Positions 26,055 to 36,452 of a DNA stretch of 64,000 bases are shown here, in pieces (position 1 is the first letter of the stretch; every line of letters starts with the position of its first letter). The notes below the pieces were generated by a model. It was not told the origin of the DNA, did not search any database, and saw only the letters and a list, made by a program, of their open reading frames with translations. The translations under genes were made by a program, and so were the position numbers. This DNA comes from Epiperipatus broadwayi (lineage: Eukaryota > Onychophora > Udeonychophora > Euonychophora > Peripatidae): assembly GCA_028023455.1 (NCBI GenBank), contig JAQFVV010000018.1, forward strand, positions 8,277,274 to 8,341,273. Reading direction: 5' to 3'.

Positions 26055-28438
26055 ACAGCATGACCATCCCTGAGAGAGACATCCCGCCACCGATCCAGGA
26101 AGTATTTGTCCAGTTGGCAGGGCAGACGATCTTTTCTACCTTAGATCTTACCGCCAGTTATTGGCAGATGGCCCTAGACCCTCGTGACCGAAAGTATACC
26201 GCATTTCGGTATGGAGGACATACCCATGTGTTTAAGCGAGTCCCCTTTGGACTCATTAATAGTGGGGCAGGACTGATGCGATGTTTAAAACAAGTCCTAT
26301 CCAAAGAGGTACAGAAAAATATGGTCTGCTATGTGGACGATATAGTAATTGCATCGAAAAACATCACTGAACATTTGAAATGCCTGGAACAATTTTTCCG
26401 TGAATGTGCCCAAGAAAACATAACTATTAACTTGGAAAAGAGTCGCTTTGCGGTAAAAGAAATTACATTCCTTGGACATGTTGTAAGTGAGTATGGGGTC
26501 AAAGTCCACCCTGAGAAAGTAGAAGCCATTGAGCACTTCCCTAAACCAAAAACTCGGAAACAGGTCCGATCTTTCCTAGGGCTTTGTAACTTCTATCACC
26601 GGTTTTACCCAAATTTTGCTCATGAGACAGGAAAGCTGATAGAGTTACTAAAGAAAGATCATAAATGGGAATGGACCGAAGCACATGACAAGGATTTTGA
26701 GAACATAAAAAAACATTTCCTTAAAGCTGTAATGTTGTGTCACCCTGATTTTACAAGGACCTTTTATGTCCAGACTGATAGTAGCAAGCAGGGATTGGGG
26801 GCTGTGTTATTCCAAATTAATGAAGAAGGAAAGCATCAGGTGCTCTATTTTTGTAGCCGCTCCTTAAAGGGAGCCGAAGTACACTATACCACCACAGAAC
26901 AAGAAACCCTAGCAATCGTTTGGGCCTGCCAGAAATTCCGGCAATTTCTCCTGGGGTCTGACGTGGTCATAGTAACCGATCACAAATGTTTGGAATTCTT
27001 GAATAAGAGTTTCCTTACTAACGATCGATTGATCCGGTGGAGCCTGGCCCTTCAACAGTTCCAATACAAAGTGGCTTACTGCCCAGGGCGTGAGAACATT
27101 GTGGCAGATATCCTAAGCCGCCATCCTGTACCTGCCAGTATCCAAAATCCCCAGCTGAGTGACCAGACCCTCAGAATCATGGCCACGACCACGAAGACCC
27201 CTATGGAAACTGATTTGACAAATCTACGATATTGGCAAGATGACCAATATGCTAACATTATTTCCAACCTGGGAACCAATCACCTAATGTGTACAAACAA
27301 AAGAAATGTGCAGCGATACTCCCAATTCCGCTTAAAAGATGGGATCCTGCAATGTAAAACAAAAGACATGGAGAACCCATGGAAAATCATGACGCCAAAT
27401 AAGATTAGGATGCAACTGGTCGAACACGTCCACAAAACCTTGGGACATTATGGGCCACGAAAAACTGAGGAAGCCTTGAGATGCCAATTTTACTGGCCAG
27501 GTATGTACACACAGATTCTCACAGTGTTACGGAAATGCACAACATGTGCCCGGACTAAGTTTCCGAACAAGTCTTATGCTGGAACTGTGAAACCCATAAC
27601 TGCATCAAGGCCCAATGAGCTAATTGCAATCGACCACTATGGCCCATTGCCCAAATTTAGAAAGTTCCAATATCTACTCGTGACCTATGATGTTTTTTCC
27701 AAATATGTACGAGCATATCCTGTCCAGGCTGCAGACTCAAGGAATACGATTCGGGCCCTCCAAGATAAACAATTCCCTGAGGTGGGAAAACCTAATTCTA
27801 TTCTATCAGATCATGGTTCAGCCTTCACCTCTAAGGAATGGAGAAGCTGGCTTTTGAAGCAACAACTCACTCATCGGTTGACATCGATTAGGAATCCCCA
27901 ATCTAACCCATGCGAAAGAGTCATGAGAGAACTCAATCGTCTCTTTCGCACCTACATATCAACCAACCACCGGGATTGGGTAAATAAAACCCCAGAAATA
28001 GTCAACTGTATAAACCAGATGATAAATGAGTCTACCGGTTTTACGCCTGAATGCCTTCACTATGGGAAGCCATGTCGCAACTTATTTCCGAACCTGGTGC
28101 CACTAGATGAAATAGTTATTGACCCTATTCATGACCAAGAAGCTGCTAGAAGACGGTTGGCCCAGGCAGCTGAAAATCGCATAAAGAGGGGACGGATGCA
28201 ATGTCACCAATTTCAGGAAGGCGATCAAGTATGGTTGAGATCTCCCAAGACTAGCAGTGTAGTAAAAAAGGAGTTTAAAAAATTTTTTCCCTTGTATAGT
28301 GGACCATACCTTGTTCGGAGAAGATGTCATGAAAATGCTTTTCTATTGGAAGGAGAAAATGGGTTTAATGGCATCTATAATGCACGACAATTGAAACCAT
28401 ACACACCACCCGATCCTCATACCAAATATTTCAGTTAA
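26024..28438 (+). CDS. Pol of young Gypsy: RT, RNase H, integrase (804 aa visible)
   Basis: The frame has no natural ATG at its start; it is open from about 26015 and is the -1 continuation of the upstream frame. RT: LDLTASYWQ (D41), PFGL (74-77), active site YVDD (103-106). RNase H: D252, E292/E294, D319, D362, the last within ENIVADILSR. Integrase: H470-x4-H475 and C505-x2-C508 zinc finger; catalytic D537, D596, E631 (34 residues between the last two). C-terminal GPY/F-type module near 759-762, ending in an IYNARQLKPY segment. Catalytic residues are all present. The tail after pol has no chromodomain or env. Confidently Ty3/Gypsy; the clade is not assigned. Confidence 0.9.
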   Translation: MRLCLDARKLNSMTIPERDIPPPIQEVFVQLAGQTIFSTLDLTASYWQMALDPRDRKYTAFRYGGHTHVFKRVPFGLINSGAGLMRCLKQVLSKEVQKNMVCYVDDIVIASKNITEHLKCLEQFFRECAQENITINLEKSRFAVKEITFLGHVVSEYGVKVHPEKVEAIEHFPKPKTRKQVRSFLGLCNFYHRFYPNFAHETGKLIELLKKDHKWEWTEAHDKDFENIKKHFLKAVMLCHPDFTRTFYVQTDSSKQGLGAVLFQINEEGKHQVLYFCSRSLKGAEVHYTTTEQETLAIVWACQKFRQFLLGSDVVIVTDHKCLEFLNKSFLTNDRLIRWSLALQQFQYKVAYCPGRENIVADILSRHPVPASIQNPQLSDQTLRIMATTTKTPMETDLTNLRYWQDDQYANIISNLGTNHLMCTNKRNVQRYSQFRLKDGILQCKTKDMENPWKIMTPNKIRMQLVEHVHKTLGHYGPRKTEEALRCQFYWPGMYTQILTVLRKCTTCARTKFPNKSYAGTVKPITASRPNELIAIDHYGPLPKFRKFQYLLVTYDVFSKYVRAYPVQAADSRNTIRALQDKQFPEVGKPNSILSDHGSAFTSKEWRSWLLKQQLTHRLTSIRNPQSNPCERVMRELNRLFRTYISTNHRDWVNKTPEIVNCINQMINESTGFTPECLHYGKPCRNLFPNLVPLDEIVIDPIHDQEAARRRLAQAAENRIKRGRMQCHQFQEGDQVWLRSPKTSSVVKKEFKKFFPLYSGPYLVRRRCHENAFLLEGENGFNGIYNARQLKPYTPPDPHTKYFS

Positions 28439-28653
28439 TGGAAAAAACAGCAAGAAGTTGAAATAAAAATATAAAAAGGAATGAAAGATTCTTTCTTCTC
28501 CATACTAAAAACTTGATTCAAATAAGAAGGCAGTTTTTTTTTGTCCACAAGGAGCAAAGTTTTCATGCTCATTTATTAAGGTTGTTTTTCTCACCAACAT
28601 TATATTAGACTCCAACAAAGGTATTTTTTTTATTGATTTTTTTTGATCACTTT

Positions 28654-28666
28654 AAGTGGGGAAGAA
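28654..28666 (+). promoter_or_regulatory. Polypurine tract of young Gypsy
   Basis: AAGTGGGGAAGAA immediately before the TGAAGC start of the 3' LTR, the expected primer site for plus-strand DNA synthesis. Confidence 0.8.
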
Positions 28667-31515
28667 TGAAGCAGTCAATGTCTAATCATCATTGAGCTTC
28701 ATGCTTAACCATCTACACTAACCTCCTATGGGGCCTGCAATTCAGACCCTGCTATAAATATATGCTATTCACTCACACACTGTATGTCAAATCATTCTAA
28801 AGATGAGTAAAATTAATTTTGTTTAGTAAAAATGAAACAGTAGTTTGAATGATGCGTATATATATTATGACTAAAGCAATAGTTTTATTGCTATAAAAAT
28901 ACATTTGCTTAGATATTTGTAATTATTTTTATATCTGTGTATATTCAATGTAACAACAAAGAAAAATGGGGAAGGCTTGAAATATTGAAATTATCTTTAT
29001 CACTAGTCAGATCGTTGTCTATAATTAAAACTTATAAATCTTAATTACAATCGAAAAACAAATCGTTTATCAGTTGTTTTCAAATCTTTCAAAACAGCTA
29101 AAAGGGGTATTTCAAGCCTTATCTATTGAAAATATTTTACTAATTAAATGTTGTTTTTAAAAGGATTACAGAGATAAGGGTGGTGTATGAAATTGAATTC
29201 TGGGCAGTATTGAAAGGTTATAAAAGGAACCACAGAACAGAGGAAAGGGGAGTTTTTTTTACTTTCAGTTGTTAGTTAAGTGCAGAGGAGTTTTTAATCA
29301 GTTGAGTTAATTACCTTTAAGAAGCCAACACAAGTGCTGTAGATGGAGCGTGAGTAGTGGAATCTAGCACCGATCTCTTCTTCTCTCGAAGAACTGTCTG
29401 CCTGTCAATTGCCATGTCCCATCCGGCCGACCATACAACATGATTGCTTCCGACTGCTGATTGCTAATGACGCTGCTATGCTGTCTTTTCCTTAGGTAGC
29501 CTTTTAACGTAGAACTGCCTTTATACGACAATACTTTTGTAATCTATAGTTCAACCTTCATATCTTAATTTATATATTGTTTTATAAGCTTCTGCTAATT
29601 TTGCTTTTAAACTCTCTCTCTCAGTAATCTTTTATTAATATCATGTATTTTAACTTACCTTTCACGCTTAATTAAATTATATATAAATGTGTGCGATTCC
29701 ATTATTATTTCATGTATTTTGTTTAATGTATAGATATGATTTATTTTCTTTAATGTGCCAAAATCGCTAAATTCGTGAGTAAGGGGGAAAATAATTGTTT
29801 TACTTGGGAAAAGGGTGGGCTTTATTTAAAACTTATCAATAAAGTTTTGTCTATATTAAATAGAAATTGCTCGCGAGTTTGGTTTCATTTTAAATTCATT
29901 ATTCTTAAAGTAAATTAAAAACTTTTACTGTGGATGAATTTTGCTTTAATTTTCTATTTTAAAAAGATCGTGAACCTTCATATAATTAATCCATTCCTTT
30001 TTGCTGGTGCCTGAAAGGCAAACTCTACCTGTTAATACGTATTTGGGAATCGATTCTTTAAATATAAATGTTGTTAGTTTAATAATATTATAAATAGAAG
30101 CGTTATTATTCATTATGATTAGTTAAATGACTCAGAATTGAAAACAGATTATTGCGCAAGAGGTTAGACAATTTCCAAGTTTGAAAATTATATTATAAAA
30201 CTTATATTCATGTCCAATAATGTTGCTGGCATACATTTCCATTATTCTGATATTTTATCTTCTCCATTTCTTGATTGTTTAGTCATTGGGAACGTCTAAA
30301 GCTCCCATCCTACTTCTCAGAATCGTTCACAATCAGGTACAATGCTTCCTGTGGAAACGTAAAGTTTACGAGGGTTATGATATTTATGTGCTGCAGAAGA
30401 CAGCGCATCCAGATTCTGGGCTCTCAAACCCAGACCCTCTCTTGATATCGCTCCGCCAGAAGGCATGGATATATCCAATCTAAGTTCGTTTCAAAGTATT
30501 CTTTTAAATGATAAAATATCCATAATCGCCATGAGGCCTTATTTTCGTTATTGTATGCTAGTACCGTTACTGTGCTCTTTAATTTGATCATCCGTCTGTC
30601 TAATCTTAGTAAGTCGCAATGATGTGTTAAAGATAAAGATTCATTTCGTAAAATACGTTCAGTATGTTGATCTAAAAACTGTTTTCCTTTAAAAAGCTTT
30701 ATCGATTCCCAGAGACGCAAATCAATTTGTATAATTTATTCTAGTAAATATTGCACATTGTTTGTTTCTTATGCATACTTATTCTAGAGACGCTATGTCC
30801 AAACAATGCTTATCAAACATATGTAATGATTTTAAGATTGTAAATAAATGATTGAGACCGTAAATTTATATTTATTTGTCAAAATGATTAACGTTAAATT
30901 ATCGTGTATCTTCCTGTAATCCGAATCTGTTCCGATCTTGTAGATTATTTTGTACATCCACATTTTGGCATATTAACCCCGCACAACTTATAACACATTC
31001 TATAAAATGGTATCTATTAAATAATTGATGTAATGGGGATTTTATAAAACAAATCCCAAGTTTTCATAATGTATAAAATCACTCCAAGCGTGAAACAATT
31101 TTGTAACATATATATGCGTTTTCTGCATTTATTAAATATATATATTTTCATGTTAATCCTGGTTTGTGTTGAATTATTAGTTTCTAGTTAATATTTAGAA
31201 TTATTTTCTTTAGCTAAGAGCTTAGCATTAATAAATAACTATGATAATGTAATAACTGGGCTACTCCGACCTCGATCATCATCATCATTCTGATCTTATG
31301 CTCTACCGCTTTGCTTTGCTTCTGGGCACGGATTTAAAATAATTTTACTGTGTCATCAGAATTGTTGTTCATTGAGTCAGAGATTCGAAGAATAGGCAAA
31401 TAGGTTAGAATTCAGGACTGCTCCAGACCTGTGTATCTCGAGCATGATTGGATTCGAGGTACTTTTGCTTAGGATTTGAATCTTGTTAAGTGAGCATACT
31501 ATTTTGACCTGTACA
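28667..31515 (+). repeat. 3' LTR of young Gypsy (2849 bp)
   Basis: Begins TGAAGCAGTC and ends TGTACA, followed by the GTAT duplication. Near identical to the 5' LTR. TATA box at 29219-29226 and AATAAA at 29838-29843. Confidence 0.95.
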
Positions 31516-31519
31516 GTAT
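31516..31519 (+). repeat. Target-site duplication GTAT, right copy
   Basis: Matches 20673-20676 on the other side of the element. Confidence 0.8.
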
Positions 31520-33643
31520 AAGCATAGTTATAGGTAAATACTGATGATGATCAATTATTTATTAAAGCAATGTTTAGTGATGATGATGATCATCAAACCT
31601 ATAATAGCGTAAATTGATAATGTGATGATGATGATGAACATCTGTTGGTATAAATGCATAGTGATGGTGGTGATGACCAAACAGAGATCAGATTGATTTA
31701 AACAACTAATTTATTAACTACATATATAAAAAATATAACTATTTACAAGCAAGAAATAATAAGATAAATTAATATTTAGTTATAATAAAAAAAAAAAACT
31801 AATGGTTTCTTTATCATCTTGGTGACTTCATACGAGAAATAAAAATGCAATAGTCGACTCCTATTAGATACAACGTTATTCTCTGATTCATTAAATATAT
31901 ACATAACACAAGATAGAGAAAATCATAATAAAAGTTCATTACTTATAAAACTACCCATTAAAATAATTGTTACAGGATTTATACGTTAAATTAGATATAT
32001 TATCATTATAACTGCCCACTCCCATTTATCTATATGTCGGTTACGGTTATGGTAGAAATTAATGATAGCTAAAGACCATTTATTCGGAAGGATTAATCGT
32101 ATATTCAGAATAAATAAAACTACAAGAAAAGATTAGTAACATTGATTAGTATATTGTCTCAAAGTCTTACTCTCAATATTATATATGTAAAAGTCTTACT
32201 TGAGATGAGATCACTTGGATGGGTTATTGTTGACTTCTAGAGGAATCTAAAAATTTACTTTATTAAAAAAAAAAAACTGTATATATATATATTAATTAAA
32301 GAGAATTTCCTTTTGAGTTTATATCAACAAAAGATTTTTCCAACCATGTTCACTTTAAGTTGTAGTTGATCGAATTAGAAAAAAAAAAAACATTTTAAGC
32401 ACCCAATAAAAAATAAAAAATAAAAAAACAATACATACTTTCAATTAGAAAATTACAAAAGCCAAAAAAATAATAATCAATCATCATGTGAATCCAATAT
32501 ATAGTTTATCTAAATTACAGCAAGCGTTCATTCAAAGAAGATGTCCATGTCCATGGCTAAACATTCCAGTTTATCAGCTGTTATTTTTATTTATGCATTC
32601 CTGATCATATAAATCCATGGAAAAATGTTTGTGTACCAGCATTTTCTTTTTCAAAATAGACATTCTGAGGACAGATTTTATGATTTCATAATCAAGTAAT
32701 GGCCTGGAGGTTGGCTAGAAAAATCCCAACAGCATTAGTTTTCTACTCCAAACACATTGTAAAGTTTCTTATATTATCAACCATAGTTTATAATTTATCT
32801 TAATTATGACTAAAAATGATTTTAAAGACAATAGTTAATCCTTAGTAGTTTTAGATTTCCTTTTCATTTATATTATTATAAAGAAATTTACTTATAGAAG
32901 ATCTTAATTTACAAATTCAGAAACTATTAATTTTGAATTACAGTTTAACTCCTGGACATTATAAATATTTTACTTTTAAAAATGCCAAAAAGTTCTTTGC
33001 TTTTTTCTTTTTTTTAAGAAAATAAAAACTTAACTTTTTTTTTCCGTTGCTATCTGTTCAAAATCCCCATCTCTTCTCCTCAACATCGTCTGCTTTTCTT
33101 TTCAATTGTAAAAAGAACCGCTCTTTCATCACGTGATTGCTAAAAACCTACTATAAACTTGATACAAAAAAAATCAATTTACAAAATATTATTATATTTA
33201 TTTCATTTGTATTATTCTAATTCGATCATCTAACAAGACTAAACTTCACATAAATTTTAATCTTTAATTATGTCAGTTTTATCAGTCAACTAGTATTTTA
33301 TTTATTAATAAAATTAAATGAATAAACAAATAGGAAAACAATTAATTTTTACCAATAAACGAACATATTATTTTCTATGCATATGTTTATCTACATACAT
33401 ATATACACACATTGTAAACAAACGATTTATTTACTTACTCACGATAGATAAAAAAAACATTAATCTCTCAAACATATCGGTGTATATGTATGTTTATGAA
33501 GGTATATATTACATTTATATAATCAAGTATGTACGATATTTATTTTTCCTCCCACTGGGTTTGAATTCAGGTATTGAAAAAGTCATTGGGACAGGTTTGT
33601 ATAAGCTAGTTGTAAGCCATCTCTTACAATATATATATATTAA
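31520..33643. other. Right piece of the unassigned segment
   Basis: Continuation of 20048-20672 past the young Gypsy. Four (GAT)n clusters lie at 31540-31680 and one conspicuous pyrimidine-rich patch at about 33060-33130. The open frame 33318-33695 runs into the LTR at 33644, is low in complexity and is not a gene. The segment ends in CTCTTACA and an AT microsatellite (33629-33641). Confidence 0.5.
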
Positions 33644-35313
33644 CGACTATGTGGTATTTGAATATCATGCCACACACTGGGCAGCCATATTTTAACATTC
33701 TGCCCACAATCTTGTTCAAAGAATTTAGTGTGTATCAGTTATTACCCTAAGCTTTGAGCACTTATATTTATGAGCAAAGGCTAAAGCCCCTCTCAAGCAC
33801 CAATCTTATCCATTTAATAAGAATTATACATCTGGAAAGTGTAAATAAAAGTTCCAATGGATACTCTTTGGGTATTTTATCCTAACTAGCTCAATCTCGA
33901 GGGTCTGGGAAAACAATGTTTATCGGGAGAACAAAGCTATGGAGGATCTCATTAAGAAATGCCTTCTATCTCTAACTATAATTTCTATCTAAATCAAATC
34001 CTATTATAATAGCCCATCATTTAACAGAAACGCAGAATGTAAATAATATATATAAGTTGTAATTAACTCTAAGATTTATTAGCACATGCACACATATATT
34101 AATATCTAAAACATACAATTCATTTATTCCGTTACATATACATATATAATTCATACACATATTAATGAAAGCGTGTGATTACACTTCAGAGTTGCATTTT
34201 CTTAAACAATTTAATAAATTATTAGTTTACTTTATTTAAATTGAAATAACACGTTTCTTTAGCCATTATTAAATGTTCATTTAAGGCAGATTAAGAAAAG
34301 ATTAAAGTTACCTCTTAAGAGCAAATGTTCACGTGGCTGAGGCTAATAATCTGTAAGTTTACAGCATAGAGAAGATGTTGGTTTTAATGAAAGGTTGCTG
34401 GTCTGAACGATGATGATAAGCTCTGAAATATTCTGACCAAAACAATCCCTATTAGAATTTAAGTAGATGAGTTTGGCTTGATTGTGAGAGGATCTGGTTG
34501 TTAGCATTCCGTGGCCATTACACTTGGTTGACTAAACAGCAAATCCATAAATAAAGTTCAGGTGGGTTCTACAATAGCTGTCCATTGAGCGGTCTGATGA
34601 ACCTAGATGATTATTCTACTTCCGCATGTAGATGGAGTACATTATGAATAAAATTCTTAATTAATAATTAGGTTGATCCATTTATACGTCTTTCTCTGCT
34701 TTTCTATAACACTTCACTCCTTTTTTTAAAATTTAAAATCACCACTAAAATCACTGAGAACAAAAATAGTTCTATTCATTAGTGCTCTTTAACCTCACTT
34801 TTCTTTTCTATTCCTACGCTGATGGTCCAATCTCAAAAATGCTTTTTCTTTCATTGTTCTAAAAATACACTTGACCAGTTCTAAGAAATCCGGTGGACAG
34901 TCTTTAATTGAAACTGCCCATGGCACAACTTTCCATTCTATTGATTATTTTTCAGCCTTATAAGTTTAATGGGTTTTGCTTAAGAAACGCATGTGGTCAA
35001 TGGCATTTAAAATCTATCTTATGATATTCATAATGAAATATCTATTTAAAACACAAATATAAAAAAAGAATGCAACTCTACATATAATCACTTCTCTACA
35101 TTCTCACATATAAATATATTAGTAATTTTCACCCATTATATTAACACATACAGCGAATATATATACATTCATATATTTAATTGATTAGCATACTCATTCA
35201 TACTTTTGTGTAACAGGGTTCGAATGACTATTGTAAATTTTTACCGCTTCAACCTATTTACTTCGCAGTAACACTGGCAATTAAACCTGTATTCGAACCC
35301 TGCTACTGTTACA
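33644..35313 (-). repeat. LTR copy A (3' LTR in element orientation)
   Basis: Aligns end to end with 36453-38131, with many scattered differences that are mostly transitions at CpG-derived sites. In minus orientation it starts TGTAACAGTAGC at 35313. A TATAAA on the minus strand (34681-34686) is conserved in the other copy (37492-37497). Confidence 0.9.
35209..35313. repeat. Terminal hairpin inside LTR copy A
   Basis: TGTAACAGGGTTCGAAT on the left pairs with ATTCGAACCCTG-CTAC-TGTTACA on the right, a 17-bp stem with a short bulge around a 60-nt loop. The same structure is in copy B at 38027-38131. Confidence 0.8.
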
Positions 35314-35326
35314 TACCCCCTGGTGC
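35314..35326 (-). promoter_or_regulatory. Polypurine tract of the non-autonomous element
   Basis: On the minus strand the sequence reads GCACCAGGGGGTA and abuts the TGTAACAG start of the 3' LTR. The run is short, but it is in the right place and orientation. Confidence 0.55.
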
Positions 35327-35380
35327 AATAGTCTTCAAATACCCTCTATGTATTTGAATGCCTTTTTAAATGCCTCTTTT

Positions 35381-35535
35381 CTATCCTTTATTTCTCTCTG
35401 GGTTTGCAAAGGGCTTGAGTGACTGAGCATTGTATGACCCCTTTACTTGACCGTAATTTGGTTTGTCTGGTGGACACCGAGCTTCTGGTTCATACTGCCA
35501 TCTCTTCCCATAACTATCATCACCTCTTTTTTACA
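35381..35535 (-). pseudogene. Pol C-terminal tail retained in the non-autonomous element
   Basis: About 50 codons are open on the minus strand to TAG at 35383-35381. The end of the frame contains SYNAQSLKPF, matching the IYNARQLKPY end of pol in the young Gypsy and the GPYNGPILKP of the old one. The segment before it (RCPPDKPNYGQ) is unlike the young element. It is too short to function alone; it marks where the internal deletion ends. Confidence 0.6.
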
Positions 35536-35784
35536 CGTTGCATCCCCATCAGATCGTCCTTCATCCCAACCTTAGCACTTTGCTGATCTTGGACTTCCTT
35601 TCCTCATTTCCAACAGCTCACTAGGATCATATGTGCTCATGTCCAGCGCATTCAGTAGTTCTGCCTCGCAGGCCTTCCGTTTCACACTCCCCTCTTGTTC
35701 ATCTAAACTTCCTTCTACTTCTTTATTGTTCGACTTCTCAGCCTTTTTCATACATTCACTTCATTTCCCTCATATTTTTTTCTG

Positions 35785-35970
35785 TTAACTGCTTTCACTT
35801 TCCATCCCTAGTCTCTGTTCTAAATTCTGAAATCTCATTTTGAGCCTCTCATCCATTTTCTGAATTCTGAGTTCTATGCTTTCTAATTTCTCCAAAATTT
35901 TTTCCATCACGCTTAGTTTCTTCTCCCTCGCCTTCTGCTGTTCCACTTTCTGCTTATTTTCTGACTTCAT
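35785..35970 (-). CDS. Gag-type coiled-coil fragment (61 aa)
   Basis: An ATG at 35970 opens 61 codons of highly charged heptad-like sequence (EKILEKLESIELRI, then DERLKMRFQNLEQRL), which predicts a coiled coil. It lies about 460 bp downstream of the primer binding site, where gag should start, and similar lysine/glutamate-rich sequence opens gag of the old Gypsy at 18038. After the stop the frame is broken. Probably a gag N-terminal remnant; whether it is translated cannot be told. Confidence 0.55.
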   Translation of the reverse strand: MKSENKQKVEQQKAREKKLSVMEKILEKLESIELRIQKMDERLKMRFQNLEQRLGMESESS

Positions 35971-36428
35971 TTTCCGTACCTATACCTACGTATTTATTTA
36001 TTACTATTCCAATTACATGCCAGGTTCGTCACCTTGATTTCAATGGTACATTGCATGACCCACCTGATAGGCCTTCCTCCTTTCATTTCTACCCTTATGG
36101 ATTTTGTTTTATAATATCCCAAATATTGGTAAATTCTTAAATCCCTATTTATGAACTATGTAACTCTATATATGCCTCATGGAACAGACATCACCTACTA
36201 TCAATGCTATTTTTTCTTCTGATTATTTGAGAAGTTTTCTACCAGTCTATCTACAGATCACAAAATATATCAACATTTAACCACATTTCCAAATAAATAT
36301 CCAAACTCTTTTTGTTTTCTCCTTTCAATAGATTTTTTTTTAAAAAAATATCATTTTCCAATCATTGGGAAGCCCTTTTTTAAATTATATTAGAATGCCA
36401 TTTTATTGCCCATTCTCCACTATTTGCA

Positions 36429-36446
36429 GCCCCATGTTGGGCACCA
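36429..36446 (-). promoter_or_regulatory. Primer binding site, tRNA-Lys1,2 type
   Basis: On the minus strand this reads TGGTGCCCAACATGGGGC, a few bases after the 5' LTR. The classical tRNA-Lys1,2 site is TGGCGCCCAACGTGGGGC; both differences are CG to TG or CA. Confidence 0.8.
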
Positions 36447-36452
36447 TTTTAA

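Larger units (their letters stand above)
20677..31515 (+). mobile_element. Young Ty3/Gypsy LTR retrotransposon, 10.8 kb
   Basis: Structure in order: 5' LTR 20677-23527; leader 23528-24605; gag fragment 24606-25022; gag remainder, protease and start of RT 25029-26054; RT, RNase H, integrase 26024-28438; polypurine tract 28654-28666; 3' LTR 28667-31515; GTAT duplications on both sides. The LTRs start TGAAGCAG and end TACA. They differ at only three substitutions and one T-run length that I could see, so the insertion is recent. No env-like frame follows pol (only 228 bp to the LTR). No CCHC zinc knuckle was seen in gag. Two coding breaks (TGA at 25020, A10 at 26007) make it non-autonomous as written. 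No match to a standard tRNA primer site is evident directly after the 5' LTR. Confidence 0.95.

Noticed and set aside
31540-31680. Regularly recurring GATGATGAT clusters considered as a CRISPR-like array
   Set aside because: Units and spacing are irregular and the genome is eukaryotic; it is trinucleotide microsatellite sequence.
33318-33695. 125-codon open frame
   Set aside because: Low-complexity Tyr/Ile/Lys-rich sequence that crosses the LTR boundary at 33644.
35631-35843. 70-codon plus-strand open frame
   Set aside because: It lies antisense to the interior of the minus-strand non-autonomous element and partly overlaps its gag fragment.
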